Counted from the first letter of the stretch, positions 11,384-21,034 are shown. The stretch: DNA of 64,000 nt from an uncultured Massilia sp. (GCF_913773735.1 NZ_CAJYEB010000014.1:1-64000), one strand, 5' to 3'. Numbers and translations are program-made. Notes: generated from the letters alone by a model not told the origin.

Positions 11384-12934
11384 TCATCGCCCGGAACGGG
11401 CCTCGAGCCTGGCGATCGCCTGCCTGGCTTCCGCCTGGTCGGGCCAGAACCCCAGCACGCGCCGGTATGCCTCGAGCGCCAGCACGTCATCGTGTTTCTT
11501 GTCGTAGGTCAGCGCAAGGTAGAACACCGCGCGCCCGCTGTCCGGATAAAGGCTGGTCGCGAGCTGGTAGATGTCGGTCGCTTCGGCATACCGTCCCGCC
11601 TCCAGGAACTTTTCGCCCCACGCGATCAGGGCCCGCTCGTCGGGCTTGAAGCCGGGAGCGCGTTCGTGCATGCCGCGGTACAGCGTCGCCAGGTCCCGGT
11701 ATCCCTGGCGGGCGTAGTGCGTGGCCATCGTCGCCAGCGTCGCCGGTTCGCCTTCGGCACGGTGCACGTCCACTGCCAGCAGGTGCGCGGGCACCGCATT
11801 GGCCGCGGGCTTGTTGGCCAGGAAGGCCAGGCCGGAGGCATCGCCACGCAGGTAGGCGTCCAGGAAAGCGCGCACATAGCGTCCCATCCAGCCGTGGGCG
11901 AGCAAGGCGTCTTCGCGTGAATATTCGCCGAAGCGCTCCTCGGGGCCCAGCCGCAGCGACTCGCCCTGGAAAGCCGCGTGCTCCATCGTGTACATGGTGA
12001 CGTTGTACAGGTCCGAATACCTCATCTGGTTCATCAGGCTATAGCTTGCCGCCACTTCCTTCGCCCGGTTCATGGCTTCCGCATTGGACGGCTTGCCGCC
12101 CAGGTAGAGCATCGGCAGCGCCAGTCGTTCTGGCGTTGCATACGTGGCCTGTTTCACGATGGAAGGGAAGTAACGAACTGAACCATCGAGCGAAACCAGC
12201 GCGGAAATGCGGTCGTCGCGCGCCGCGGCCAGCACATTGGCCAGGCCGCCGAAGCTGTAGCCCATCGCCGCGACATGGCGAATATCGGCCTGCGGCAGGG
12301 TTTCGGCATAACCCAGCAGGAATGCGATGTCGCGTGCCTGCGACTCGGCGGAATCGAGGTCGAGGTCGATGCTGCGCGTGTGCGTTCCGAGGCTGGGACT
12401 GGCGATGACGATGTAGCCGTGGCTGGCAAGGTATTCGCACAGGTCGGCATTTTCGTGCGCGGACATGCTTGACCCTGGCGCATAGATCACGATCGGAAAT
12501 TTCCCGGCAGCGGGCCGGGCGTCGCGCCGGGCCAGCATGGGTTGCGCCAGCGCGGCCTTGTTTTGCCCGGCATCGAGGATGGGATAATTGTCTTGCATGT
12601 AGGTGAGCACGAAACGATCGACCGCGGCGGCCTCCAGCCCGAAATGTTCTTCGGTGGCGGCCGTGCGCACGTAGTCCGCGTAGCGCAGGGCCGTACCCGT
12701 GCCGCGCCGCGCCGGATACCACGTCAGCGCCTGGATCGGGCGCCACCGTTCGCCCTGCGTGGGCGCGCCGGTCAGGAGGTCGATCTTTCCAGGGTAGGCG
12801 CGCGACCGGTCCTGGAACTGCACGAGGCGCAGGCCGACGTCATATTCTCCTGGACCGCCCGGAAAGACCGGAGTGGCCGCGATCGCGACACCGGAAACCA
12901 GACCCGATATGATCAAAAGTAATAATTTGCGCAT
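11384..12934 (-). CDS. Exported dienelactone hydrolase-type alpha/beta hydrolase with C-terminal TPR-like region
   Basis: The 516-residue product begins with a signal peptide (MRKLLLLIISGLVSGVAIAA). The central domain has IVIYAPGSSMSAHENADLCE as oxyanion region and GYSFGG as nucleophile elbow, with HGW and HLL histidines further on; the layout resembles the platelet-activating-factor acetylhydrolase/dienelactone hydrolase group. From about residue 420 it changes to helical repeats (RYAEATDIYQLATSLYP, YLALTYDKKHDDVLALEAY) that look like TPR units. It is probably a periplasmic esterase with a protein-binding tail; the substrate is unknown. It is divergent from the citrate synthase-like gene. 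Confidence 0.8.
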   Translation of the reverse strand: MRKLLLLIISGLVSGVAIAATPVFPGGPGEYDVGLRLVQFQDRSRAYPGKIDLLTGAPTQGERWRPIQALTWYPARRGTGTALRYADYVRTAATEEHFGLEAAAVDRFVLTYMQDNYPILDAGQNKAALAQPMLARRDARPAAGKFPIVIYAPGSSMSAHENADLCEYLASHGYIVIASPSLGTHTRSIDLDLDSAESQARDIAFLLGYAETLPQADIRHVAAMGYSFGGLANVLAAARDDRISALVSLDGSVRYFPSIVKQATYATPERLALPMLYLGGKPSNAEAMNRAKEVAASYSLMNQMRYSDLYNVTMYTMEHAAFQGESLRLGPEERFGEYSREDALLAHGWMGRYVRAFLDAYLRGDASGLAFLANKPAANAVPAHLLAVDVHRAEGEPATLATMATHYARQGYRDLATLYRGMHERAPGFKPDERALIAWGEKFLEAGRYAEATDIYQLATSLYPDSGRAVFYLALTYDKKHDDVLALEAYRRVLGFWPDQAEARQAIARLEARSGR

Positions 12935-13049
12935 CTATGCTTTTCCATCCTCGACAGGCATCATTCGACAACGACGAGTCTAGGGACAAGGGTTTTATCG
13001 GGTCAATCTTGATTCCGGAAATCGATATGAAGATAAATCCATTTGCACG

Positions 13050-14246
13050 ATGAATGACGATCTGTCGGCGCCGGAAGCCGCCGCCATCCTGGGCATCAGC
13101 GTGGCAACCCTGTACTCCTATGTGAGCCGCGGCCTGCTGACGGCCGTCGGCCCGGCGGGCGCGCGCGGCAAGCGTTACCCGCGGGAGCCGGTGCTCCGCC
13201 TCGCCGCGCGCAAGGCCGATGGCAAACGCGGCGGCCACCTCGCCGAAGCCTCGATGCATTGGGGCGTGCCGGTGCTGGAAACCTGCATTTCCCGTATCGA
13301 CGAGGGGCGGCTCTACTATCGTGGCCACGAGGTCGTCGTGCTGGCCGCCGAAGCGAGCCTGGAAGACGTCGCGTGCCTGCTCTGGAATCATGCCCGGCAC
13401 GACTATTTCGGCGATACCTCCCCGGCATTGCCGACCGGACCGTTCGACAGCCTGCGCGCCGTGACGGGCGCCATCGGTCCCCTGGAGCGCGCCATGGCAT
13501 GGTTGCCTGTGCTGGGACATGGCCTGGCGACGCCCACGCACGACGTCGACGCCATCTTGCGCCAGGGGCCGGTGCTGATGCGCCTGCTGGCAGGTGCCTT
13601 GCTGGGCACGACATTGTCGTCGTTGCCACTGCACCAGCAGATCGGGCGGGCATGGGATGCAACGCCGGCCGAATGCGATCTGATCCGCGCCGCGCTGGTC
13701 ATTCTGGCAGAGCACGAACTCAATGCATCCACCTTCACCGTGCGCTGCGCCGCCTCGACGGGCGCGAGTCTGGCGGCAACGCTGGGCGCCGGTCTGGCCG
13801 CGTTATCCGGACCCAAGCACGGCGGCAGCATCCAGTCGGTCAAGGCAATGCTCGACACCGCGCTGGCCGCACCATCGCCCGCGCAGGTCGTTGCCGGTCA
13901 TTTTCCGGCGGACGGTTCCGCTCCGAACGGCTACACGCATCCGCTGTACCCCGACGGCGATCCGCGCGCCAGCTTCCTGCTTGAACGCTTGTCGCCGCTC
14001 TCGTCCACCGTGCCGGAGGCGAGTGCAATCATTGCGCTCGGCATCGATGAAGGTGCGCGACGCGGCATGTCGCCCAACCTGGACCTGGCGCTGTCGGCGA
14101 TGCAACTGGTATTCGGTTGGCCGGACGCGGCACCCCTGATCCTGTTCGCATTGGCGCGTTCGGCCGGCTGGATTGCCCACGCGGCCGAGCAGATCGCCGA
14201 AGATGCGTTGATCAGGCCGCGCGCCCGTTATGTGGGCCGCTTCTGA
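13050..14246 (+). CDS. Citrate synthase-family protein with N-terminal helix-turn-helix
   Basis: The 398-residue product joins a MerR/excisionase-like helix-turn-helix (about 7-40, SAPEAAAILGISVATLYSYV) to a citrate synthase fold. The three catalytic residues of citrate synthase are all present: His in GPKHGG, His in GYTHPLY and Asp in SPNLDLALSA. The protein may thus still condense an acyl-CoA with oxaloacetate or a related acid, or it may have turned into a sensor-regulator; the family is annotated only as citrate synthase-like. The large-domain N-terminal part is shorter than in housekeeping citrate synthase. It stands alone, with no TCA or methylcitrate gene beside it. Confidence 0.85.
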   Translation: MNDDLSAPEAAAILGISVATLYSYVSRGLLTAVGPAGARGKRYPREPVLRLAARKADGKRGGHLAEASMHWGVPVLETCISRIDEGRLYYRGHEVVVLAAEASLEDVACLLWNHARHDYFGDTSPALPTGPFDSLRAVTGAIGPLERAMAWLPVLGHGLATPTHDVDAILRQGPVLMRLLAGALLGTTLSSLPLHQQIGRAWDATPAECDLIRAALVILAEHELNASTFTVRCAASTGASLAATLGAGLAALSGPKHGGSIQSVKAMLDTALAAPSPAQVVAGHFPADGSAPNGYTHPLYPDGDPRASFLLERLSPLSSTVPEASAIIALGIDEGARRGMSPNLDLALSAMQLVFGWPDAAPLILFALARSAGWIAHAAEQIAEDALIRPRARYVGRF

Positions 14247-14273
14247 CGCGCAGGCGCTGTCCACCATGAAGAC

Positions 14274-15416
14274 TCACACCGTGCGCCGCTCCCCCCGGAA
14301 GCGCCGGATCGCCGCATTCACCATGCCCTCGGCGCTGCCCTGGCGCTCGACCTGGCCGCGCAGGAAGCTGGCGTCGTTGCCGTCCGTGGCCGCCGCGGCG
14401 ATGTGCGCGAGCGCGTCCATGCCGCCCAGCGCCTCGGCGTCGGGCGCGACGAGGTTGGCGGTGGCGAGGATGTCGTCGCGGATCGCGATCGCCTCGTAGG
14501 TCCTGGGGTGCGTGATCACGCCGTCCAGGCCGAAGCGGCTGGCCTGGAAGCGGTTGTAGTTGTAGACCAGGTAGTCGTCCTCGCACGGCGCCTCGCCGGC
14601 GCCCGTGTCGCGGCGCGCCAGCAGGTGGCGGCAGATCGCCTGCAGGTAGGCGGCCAGCGCCGCCGCCCGCTCCACGCTCAAGGGCGTGTCGCACACGCGC
14701 AGCTCGATGGTGCCGTACTCGGGCTTGGGCCGCAGGTCCCAGTAGAAATCCTTCATGCTGCGGATGATGTTGGTGCGCTCCATCTTGGCGAAGTAGACGT
14801 TGGCGAAGTCGTCCCAGCGCAGGGTGAACGGCGCCCGCCCGCTCATCGGGAAGGCGAACACGGAGTTCAGGCGCGCCGAGTCGAAGCCGCTGTCGTGGCC
14901 CTGCACGAACGGCGACGAGGCCGACAGCGCGATGAAGTGCGGGATGTAGCGCGACAGCGCATGCAGCAGGTACAGCGCGTCGTCGCCGCTGGCGCAGCCG
15001 ATGTGCACGTGCTGGCCGAACACGGTGAACTGCTTGGCCAGGTAGCCGTACAGCGACGACAGTTCCTGGAAGCGCTGCTTGGACGAGATGCGCTGCTCCG
15101 ACCAGTGCTGGAACGGGTGCGTGCCGCCGCCGGCGATGCCGATGTTGAGCACGTCGCTGGCGGCGACCAGCGTGTCGCGGATCTCGAGCAGCTCGGCCAG
15201 CAGCGGGCCGTAGGACGTGTGCACGCTCGAATTGATCTCGATCATGCTCTCCGTGATCTCGGGCGTGACGTTGCCCGGGAACGGCTTGCGCCGCAGCAGG
15301 TGCAGCAAGTCCGTGCTGGCGGGCGTCAGGTCGAAGTCGGACAGGCTGACGAGCTGCAGTTCCAGCTCGACCCCGAAGGTCAGTGCCTGCGAGCTGGCGA
15401 AGGCTTCAAGCGGCAT
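14274..15416 (-). CDS. ybdK: Putative glutamate-cysteine ligase 2 (YbdK-type carboxylate-amine ligase)
   Basis: The 380-residue product belongs to the GCS2/YbdK family of ATP-dependent carboxylate-amine ligases. Family signatures are [10 protein letters not shown] near the start, [33 protein letters not shown] and [13 protein letters not shown]. coli YbdK has only weak gamma-glutamylcysteine synthetase activity, so the natural substrate pair is uncertain. The start codon lies inside the end of the upstream antiporter gene (11-bp overlap), so the two are translationally coupled and likely serve one function. Confidence 0.9.
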   Translation of the reverse strand: MPLEAFASSQALTFGVELELQLVSLSDFDLTPASTDLLHLLRRKPFPGNVTPEITESMIEINSSVHTSYGPLLAELLEIRDTLVAASDVLNIGIAGGGTHPFQHWSEQRISSKQRFQELSSLYGYLAKQFTVFGQHVHIGCASGDDALYLLHALSRYIPHFIALSASSPFVQGHDSGFDSARLNSVFAFPMSGRAPFTLRWDDFANVYFAKMERTNIIRSMKDFYWDLRPKPEYGTIELRVCDTPLSVERAAALAAYLQAICRHLLARRDTGAGEAPCEDDYLVYNYNRFQASRFGLDGVITHPRTYEAIAIRDDILATANLVAPDAEALGGMDALAHIAAAATDGNDASFLRGQVERQGSAEGMVNAAIRRFRGERRTV

Positions 15417-16602
15417 GGCGGTCCTCCGTTTCCGGCGCCTCGCGCGCCCATACCAGCGCGCGCTGCAGCAGGATGGGGCCGAACACCTCGAGCAGCATGG
15501 TGACGGCGGCGACGGCGCGCAATTCCTCGACCACCTGGATGCCGGCCAGGCGCGCGTGCTCGAGCAGCATGACGACGAACACCGACAGCGGCACCAGCGC
15601 CACGCCGGTGAGCGCGCCCTTGCGCCACGAGATGCCGGACAGGTGGGCGAAGGCCATCACGCCCAGCGTCTTGGCCGCCAGGCGCGCCACGACCAGGGCC
15701 AGCGCCAGCGCGCCGCCGGCCCAGACCTTTTGCCAGTCGAGGGTCGAGGCGGCGAACACGAACAGCACCACGGTCAGCAGTTCGCCGAGCGCGCCGAAAT
15801 TGCGCTGCGCCTGGCTGAAGGCGACGCGGCGGTGGCGCGCCATCAGGCCGAACGCCAGCGCCGCCACCACCGGCGACAGGCCCAGCGTGAAGGTGATCGA
15901 CACCAGCAGGATCACGGCCAGCGCGAACGCCACGGTCGCATCCTGGGCCAGCTTGCCGAGCAGGCGCAGCACGGCCGGCACGACCAGGCCGAACACGACG
16001 CCCGTGAACGCCGACACGCCCAGCACGACCAAGCTGTTCCACAGGGCTTCGCCGACGTCCTCGAAGGTGCGGAAGATCCACAGGCCGACGGTGGCGTTGA
16101 AGGCGAACACGGCCAGCACGCAGTTCAGCGCGCACAGGTGCATGGCGCGCTCGGTCACCTGGCCCGAGCTGCGCTGCTCGTTGATCACGCGCACCAGCGT
16201 CGCCGGCGACGTCGCCATCGACAGCGAGGCCAGCATCAGCGCATTGATGTCGGAGGCGCCGAACCCGTCCGCGACCAGGTAGACCACGACGAAGGTCAAT
16301 AGCGCCTCGGCCAGGCCGGCCACGCCGATCCAGGGATTGTTGCGCAGCCAGCGCAGGTTGATGCGGTAGCCCAGTTCGAACAGCACGAGGCCGAACGCCA
16401 CGTCGGCCAGCAGCAGCATCGGACCGACGCCCGGCGGCGGCAGCACGCCCACCTGGGGCGCCGCCAGCACGAAGCCCACGAGGCCGTAGAAACTGATGCG
16501 CGGCAGTCCGGTCCAGCGCTGGCCGAATTCGCCCACCAGCCAGGCGACGGTGATGGCGAACGGCCAGGCAAGACTGGTCAGGATGGCCAGCAATTCAGGC
16601 AT
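15406..16602 (-). CDS. Cation:proton antiporter, CPA2 (KefB/GerN-type) membrane domain only
   Basis: The 398-residue product is an integral membrane protein with about 11-12 hydrophobic segments. [18 protein letters not shown] and [13 protein letters not shown] are typical of the sodium/hydrogen exchanger fold of the CPA2 branch. The TrkA-N nucleotide-binding domain of KefB/KefC is absent, which explains the short length. It overlaps the ybdK start by 11 bp. KefB-type systems respond to glutathione adducts and YbdK is a glutamate-cysteine ligase relative, so a shared role in thiol or electrophile response is an attractive inference, but no direct evidence exists here. Confidence 0.85.
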   Translation of the reverse strand: MPELLAILTSLAWPFAITVAWLVGEFGQRWTGLPRISFYGLVGFVLAAPQVGVLPPPGVGPMLLLADVAFGLVLFELGYRINLRWLRNNPWIGVAGLAEALLTFVVVYLVADGFGASDINALMLASLSMATSPATLVRVINEQRSSGQVTERAMHLCALNCVLAVFAFNATVGLWIFRTFEDVGEALWNSLVVLGVSAFTGVVFGLVVPAVLRLLGKLAQDATVAFALAVILLVSITFTLGLSPVVAALAFGLMARHRRVAFSQAQRNFGALGELLTVVLFVFAASTLDWQKVWAGGALALALVVARLAAKTLGVMAFAHLSGISWRKGALTGVALVPLSVFVVMLLEHARLAGIQVVEELRAVAAVTMLLEVFGPILLQRALVWAREAPETEDRHAA

Positions 16603-16756
16603 GCCTTTCCCCTCTCGTATTTGTCAAAAATGCATGTTCGGTGTCCGAGCCGATTCTACAAGAGGGGGCCGTGCGCACGATTGCGTGTAGGAATGGCGGA
16701 AGAGGGCGGCTTGCGCTCGGCTAAAATGACGGGTTTTACGACGCCGGATCGCCTTC

Positions 16757-17359
16757 ATGAACAAGCCCGCACCGCCCCCCGCCGCCCCTTCCACGCGCCC
16801 GCAGATCGGGCTGACCGCGCAACTGCTGACCGGCCTGGGCATGTGCGTCGTCGCCGCGCCCTTCATCTGGCTGCAGAAGGACCCGAAGGCCGTGTTCACG
16901 GGACCGGTGCCGATCCTGTCGCAACTGCTGGTGGGGCACGTGCTGGCGCTGGTCGCGGCGCTCGCGTCCTACGCGCTGTTCCGCCTGACGAAGGAGTCGG
17001 CCTCGACGGCGCGCACGGTCGAGACCTATGCGCGCCTGGACCTGCGCGGCCTGAATCCGCTGTGGATCAGCATCGCTGCGGCGGTCGGCGAGGAGATGCT
17101 GTTCCGCGCCGCGCTGCAGCCGTTCGTGGGCGTGTGGATCGCGTCGCTGCTGTTCGTCGCGACGCACGTGCCGGTGTACCGCTTCCGCAAGCTGGACCGG
17201 GCCACGCTGGTGCAGGCGGGCGGGATCTTCTTGTGCAGCGTGGTGCTCGGCTTCGTGTTCGCGCGCGTGGGGCTGGTGGCGGCGATGCTGGTGCACCTGT
17301 GGATCGACGTGGTGGGGCTGCTCGCCGTGCGCAGCATGCTCCAGCGGCGCGCCATTTGA
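16757..17359 (+). CDS. CPBP-family intramembrane glutamic endopeptidase
   Basis: The 200-residue product has about five membrane segments and the three motifs of the CAAX-protease/bacteriocin-processing family: EEMLFR (112-117), FVATH (133-137) and HLWID (180-184). The paired Glu and the His residues form the intramembrane active site. In bacteria such proteins act in processing, immunity or regulated proteolysis; the target here is unknown. The gene is isolated between an antiporter gene read away from it and a REP-like cluster. Confidence 0.88.
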   Translation: MNKPAPPPAAPSTRPQIGLTAQLLTGLGMCVVAAPFIWLQKDPKAVFTGPVPILSQLLVGHVLALVAALASYALFRLTKESASTARTVETYARLDLRGLNPLWISIAAAVGEEMLFRAALQPFVGVWIASLLFVATHVPVYRFRKLDRATLVQAGGIFLCSVVLGFVFARVGLVAAMLVHLWIDVVGLLAVRSMLQRRAI

Positions 17360-17367
17360 TCCGGCAT

Positions 17368-17479
17368 GGTGCGCACGGGGTGGGCACCCTACGGAGGGGG
17401 CAGCGTCCGGTTTTGTTTTTCAACGGGCTCTGCCCCCGGTGTTTGCCGGAGCCCGTAGGGTGCGCACCCCGTGCGCACC
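17368..17479. repeat. Composite REP-like element (A-C-A, outer units inverted)
   Basis: The outer parts at 17368-17394 and 17454-17479 are inverted copies of the family A unit (GGTGCGCACGGGGT... against CCCCGTGCGCACC), each with a CCTACGG or CCGTAGG edge. Between them, 17424-17455 forms a hairpin with CGGGCTC/GAGCCCG arms that resembles family C. It lies between two convergent genes and can end transcription from both. Confidence 0.75.
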
Positions 17480-17500
17480 AGATGCATGCAGGCCAGCGGC

Positions 17501-18670
17501 CTATTTGCTCAATAAACGCATCGCCCGCTCCAACCCGTCCAGGGTCACCGGAAACATGCGCCCGCCCACGATCTGCCGGACGATCGACACCGATTGCCGG
17601 TACTGCCACAGGTGTTCCGGCTCGGGATTGAGCCAGGCGAACTTCGGGAACGCCGCGCAGCAGCGCGCCAGCCATTCGGCGCCGGCCTCGTCGTTGTCGT
17701 ACTCGACCGACCCGTGCGGGGCCAGGATCTCGTAGGGGCTCATGGTGGCGTCGCCGACGAAGATCAGGCGCGTGTCGGGCGGGTAGGTGCGCAGCACGTC
17801 CCAGGTCGGGAAGCGCTCGGCGTGGCGGCGGCGGTTGTTCTTCCACAGGTAGTCGTAGACGCAGTTGTGGAAGTAGAAGAAGTCCATGTGCCTGAACTCG
17901 CTCTTCGCCGCCGAGAACAGTTCCTCGGTGCGCTCGACGTGGTCGTCCATGCTGCCGCCCACGTCCAGCAGCATCAGCACCTTGATGCGGTTGCGCCGCT
18001 CCGGCTGCATGCGGATGTCGAGCCAGCCGGCGTTGTTCGCGGTCGAGCGGATCGTCTCGTCCAGCGCCAGCTCATCAAGGGCGCCGTGGCGCGCGAAGCG
18101 GCGCAGGCGGCGCAGCGCCACCTTGACGTTGCGGATGCCCAGCTCGCGCTCGCCGTCGTAGTCGCGGTAGCTGCGCTGCTCCCACACCTTGACCGCGCTG
18201 CGCCGGCCGCCCTGGCCGCCGATGCGGATGCCTTCCGGATTGGCCCCGCCATTGCCGAACGCCGACGTGCCGCCGGTGCCGATCCACTTGCTGCCGCCTT
18301 CGTGGCGCTCCTTCTGTTCTTCCAGCAGTTCCCGCAGGCGCGCCATCAGCTTGTCGTAGCCGAGCTTGTGCAGCTGCGCCTTCTGCTCCGGCGTCAGCTC
18401 GCGTTCCAGGCGTTTCAGCAACCAGTCGAGCGGGATCTCGGCCCTGGTATCGAACACCGCGTCGATGCCCTTGAAATAGGCGCCGAACGCGCGGTCGAAC
18501 TTGTCGAAATGGGCTTCGTCCTTCACCAGCACCAGGCGCGCCAGGTGGTAGAACTCGTCCAGCGAGGGGGCGATCACCTGCCGTTCGAGCGCCTCGAGCA
18601 GGGTCAGGAACTCCTTGATCGAGACCGGGACCTTCGCGTCGCGCAGCGTGAAGAAGAAGTCGATCAGCAT
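17501..18670 (-). CDS. VWA-domain protein, CoxE-like
   Basis: The 389-residue product has an N-terminal helical region, a Gly-rich linker (about 125-160) and a von Willebrand A domain with the MIDAS motif DVGGSMDD (236-243) plus SRxxVYDYLW-like downstream elements. This is the CoxE-like VWA partner of MoxR ATPases. MoxR-VWA pairs usually insert metals or remodel protein complexes. It is third in a minus-strand cluster after moxR and a GNAT gene, 12 bp behind the latter, so one operon is likely. Confidence 0.9.
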   Translation of the reverse strand: MLIDFFFTLRDAKVPVSIKEFLTLLEALERQVIAPSLDEFYHLARLVLVKDEAHFDKFDRAFGAYFKGIDAVFDTRAEIPLDWLLKRLERELTPEQKAQLHKLGYDKLMARLRELLEEQKERHEGGSKWIGTGGTSAFGNGGANPEGIRIGGQGGRRSAVKVWEQRSYRDYDGERELGIRNVKVALRRLRRFARHGALDELALDETIRSTANNAGWLDIRMQPERRNRIKVLMLLDVGGSMDDHVERTEELFSAAKSEFRHMDFFYFHNCVYDYLWKNNRRRHAERFPTWDVLRTYPPDTRLIFVGDATMSPYEILAPHGSVEYDNDEAGAEWLARCCAAFPKFAWLNPEPEHLWQYRQSVSIVRQIVGGRMFPVTLDGLERAMRLLSK

Positions 18671-18682
18671 CGCGGCATCCCG

Positions 18683-19276
18683 TCACGCCGCGCGGGCGTG
18701 GCGTTCCAGGCGGTCGTGCAGGTGCGACTTGATCTCGGGCCACTCGCCGCGCACGATGCTGTACATGACGGTGTCGCGCACGGTGCCGTCGCGGCGCAGG
18801 GCCGAATGGCGGATCGTGCCGTCCTTCTTCGCGCCCAGGCGCTCGATCGCGGCCTGCGAGGCGCGATTGAAATTGTCGGTGCGCAGGCCGACGACGGCGC
18901 AGCCCAGCGTGTCGAAGGCGTGCGACAGCAGCAGCAGTTTGCAGCTGGTGTTGACGTGGCTGCGCTGGCGGCTCCTGGCGTACCAGGTCCAGCCGATCTC
19001 GACGCGGTCGACCGCGGGCACGATGTCGTGGTAGCTGGTGCTGCCGACCACGGCGTCGCTGGCGGCGTCGACGACGGCGAAGGCCAGCCGGTCCGGCATC
19101 TCGAGCGCCTTGCGGATGTAGGCATCGACGTTGTCCGGCTCCGGCACCGAGGTCACGCGCAGGTTCCACAGTTCGCCGTCGCAGGCGGCCGCGCGCAGGC
19201 CGTCGGCGTGGTGCGGGCCGAGCGGCTCCAGGCGGATGCCGTTGAACTCCAGGGTGACCGGGTCGACGCGGATCAT
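18683..19276 (-). CDS. GNAT-family N-acetyltransferase
   Basis: The 197-residue product resembles the RimJ/RimL group: LRVTSVPEPDNVDAYIRKAL, then VVGSTSYHDIVPAVDRVEIG, then the acetyl-CoA site and ALDTLGC-like AFDTLGCAVVGLRTDNFNRAS. It should move an acetyl group from acetyl-CoA to a protein N-terminus or small amine. Its ATG overlaps the moxR stop codon (ATGA), so translation is coupled to moxR. An acetyltransferase inside a moxR-VWA pair is not the usual order. Confidence 0.85.
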   Translation of the reverse strand: MIRVDPVTLEFNGIRLEPLGPHHADGLRAAACDGELWNLRVTSVPEPDNVDAYIRKALEMPDRLAFAVVDAASDAVVGSTSYHDIVPAVDRVEIGWTWYARSRQRSHVNTSCKLLLLSHAFDTLGCAVVGLRTDNFNRASQAAIERLGAKKDGTIRHSALRRDGTVRDTVMYSIVRGEWPEIKSHLHDRLERHARAA

Positions 19277-20136
19277 CGGTTGTGCCTCGCCATCGCCACC
19301 AGGCGTTCGAACAGGCCGACGTCCTGTTCGTTCTTGAGCAGGGCGCCGTGCAGCGGCGGGACCACGGCGCGGGCGTCCTGGCTGCGCAGGGCCTCGGCCG
19401 GGATGTCCTCGGCCAGCAGGAGCTTGAGCCAGTCGAGGAATTCCGAGGTCGACGGCTTCTTCTTCAGGCCCGGCACCTCGCGCAGTTCGTAAAAGCTCTG
19501 CAGCGCCGCGGCCAGCAGGTCCTGCTTCAGGTGCGGGAAGTGCACCTTGACGATGTCGCCCATCGTGTCGCGGTCCGGGAACCTGATGTAGTGGAAGAAG
19601 CAGCGGCGCAGGAAGGCGTCCGGCAGGTCCTTCTCGTTGTTCGAGGTGATGATGACCAGCGGCCGGTGCCTGGCCACGACCATCTCGCGCGTCTCGTAGA
19701 CGTAGAACTCCATGCGGTCCAGTTCGCGCAGCAGGTCGTTGGGGAATTCGATGTCGGCCTTGTCGATCTCGTCGATCAGCAGCACCACCGGCGCGGGGGC
19801 CGTGAAGGCCTGCCACAGCACGCCCTTGACGATGTAGTTGTGGATGTCGCGCACGCGCTCGTCGCCGAGCTGGGAATCGCGCAGGCGCGAGACGGCGTCG
19901 TATTCGTACAGGCCCTGCTGGGCCTTGGTGGTCGACTTGACGTGCCACTGCAGCAGCGGCATGCCCAGCGCGGCCGCGACTTCCTCGGCCAGCATCGTCT
20001 TGCCGGTGCCGGGCTCGCCCTTGATCAGCAGTGGCCGCGCCAGCGCGAGGGCGGCGTTGACCGCCAGTTTCAGGTCGTCGGTGGCGACGTAGTGGTCGCT
20101 GCCTGCGAAGCGTGGTGCGGCGTTCGGGGCGGTCAT
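19273..20136 (-). CDS. MoxR-family AAA+ ATPase
   Basis: The 287-residue product is a compact MoxR ATPase: Walker A GEPGTGKT (40-47), Walker B VLLIDEIDKAD near 120, sensor I in VIITSNNEKDLP and an arginine finger in DAFLRRCFF. MoxR ATPases work with VWA proteins as chaperones that mature enzyme complexes or metal centres. Here the VWA partner is two genes downstream. No obvious client enzyme is in the cluster. Confidence 0.93.
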   Translation of the reverse strand: MTAPNAAPRFAGSDHYVATDDLKLAVNAALALARPLLIKGEPGTGKTMLAEEVAAALGMPLLQWHVKSTTKAQQGLYEYDAVSRLRDSQLGDERVRDIHNYIVKGVLWQAFTAPAPVVLLIDEIDKADIEFPNDLLRELDRMEFYVYETREMVVARHRPLVIITSNNEKDLPDAFLRRCFFHYIRFPDRDTMGDIVKVHFPHLKQDLLAAALQSFYELREVPGLKKKPSTSEFLDWLKLLLAEDIPAEALRSQDARAVVPPLHGALLKNEQDVGLFERLVAMARHNR

Positions 20137-20321
20137 GGGTCGGCGCGGTAGTGGGAAAATGCCATCGAGTATATGCCAAACGCCCGGCGCCGCGCCCGCG
20201 GGCGGGAGATTGTTGCTTTGTAGACTGTGCCATGGTTCTCATATAGAATCGGCCAGTCGTAGTACAAATGCTAAGTTTTTGTGCAGTTGCGGTATTCGAA
20301 CCACCCTAACGATTGCCAACC

Positions 20322-20666
20322 ATGAAAAATTCTTTAGCAGTACTCGCGTTCGGCGCCGCCCTCACCGGCGCCGGCGCAGCGGACGCGGCGGACATCGTCG
20401 CCAATCCGAAGGCGGCGCCGAACAAGATCGAGCAATGCATCGGCTGCCACGGCATTCCCGGTTACAAGGCGACGTTCCCCGAGGTCTACCAGGTTCCCAT
20501 GATCGGCGGCCAGTCCGCCAAGTACATCGAAGCAGCGCTGAACGCCTACAAGAAGGGCGACCGCCGCCATCCGTCGATGCAGGGCATCGCCGCCAGCCTG
20601 TCCGACCAGGACATCGCCGACATCGCCGCCTATTATTCGCAGCAGACCCCGGCCAGCCCGAAATAA
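20322..20666 (+). CDS. Periplasmic c-type cytochrome (class I)
   Basis: The 114-residue product has a signal peptide (MKNSLAVLAFGAALTGAGAADA) and one haem-binding CIGCH, with a distal Met likely in HPSMQGIAA. It is a small electron carrier of the cytochrome c4/c5 half-size kind. The ATG at 20322 puts the signal peptide at the very start. It is followed after 20 bp by a second similar gene, so the two form a pair that may work as a di-haem unit or with a shared oxidase. Confidence 0.88.
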   Translation: MKNSLAVLAFGAALTGAGAADAADIVANPKAAPNKIEQCIGCHGIPGYKATFPEVYQVPMIGGQSAKYIEAALNAYKKGDRRHPSMQGIAASLSDQDIADIAAYYSQQTPASPK

Positions 20667-20686
20667 GAATGCGAGGAGGAGACGCC

Positions 20687-21034
20687 ATGAAGAACACGAT
20701 GCTCGCGCTGGCTTTCGGAGCGCTGTCCATGAACGCCGTCGCGGCGTCCGGCGATGTCGCCAACGGCGAAGCGCTGGCCAAGAAATACAATTGCGCGTCC
20801 TGCCACGGCGCCGACTACAAGACCCCGATCGACCCCACCTACCCGAAGCTGGCCGGCCAGCACGCCGACTACCTCAAGCACGCGCTGGCCGCTTACAAGC
20901 GCGGCGGCAAGGTGATCAACGGCCGCAACAACGCCATCATGGCCGGCATGGCCCAGCCGCTGTCCGACAAGGACATGGCGGACATCGCGGCCTACCTGCA
21001 CGGCCTGCCGGGGCCGCTGGTGGTGCGGCGCTAA
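20687..21034 (+). CDS. Periplasmic c-type cytochrome (class I), second of pair
   Basis: The 115-residue product has a signal peptide (MKNTMLALAFGALSMNAVAA), a haem site CASCHG and a probable axial Met in MAGMAQPLS. GAGGAGG-like GAGGAGGAG bases lie directly upstream of the ATG. It shares the layout YPKLAGQHADYLKHALAAYK with the cytochrome before it (GGQSAKYIEAALNAYKKG), so the two arose by duplication. The pair probably moves electrons between the bc1 complex and a terminal enzyme outside the window. Confidence 0.9.
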   Translation: MKNTMLALAFGALSMNAVAASGDVANGEALAKKYNCASCHGADYKTPIDPTYPKLAGQHADYLKHALAAYKRGGKVINGRNNAIMAGMAQPLSDKDMADIAAYLHGLPGPLVVRR

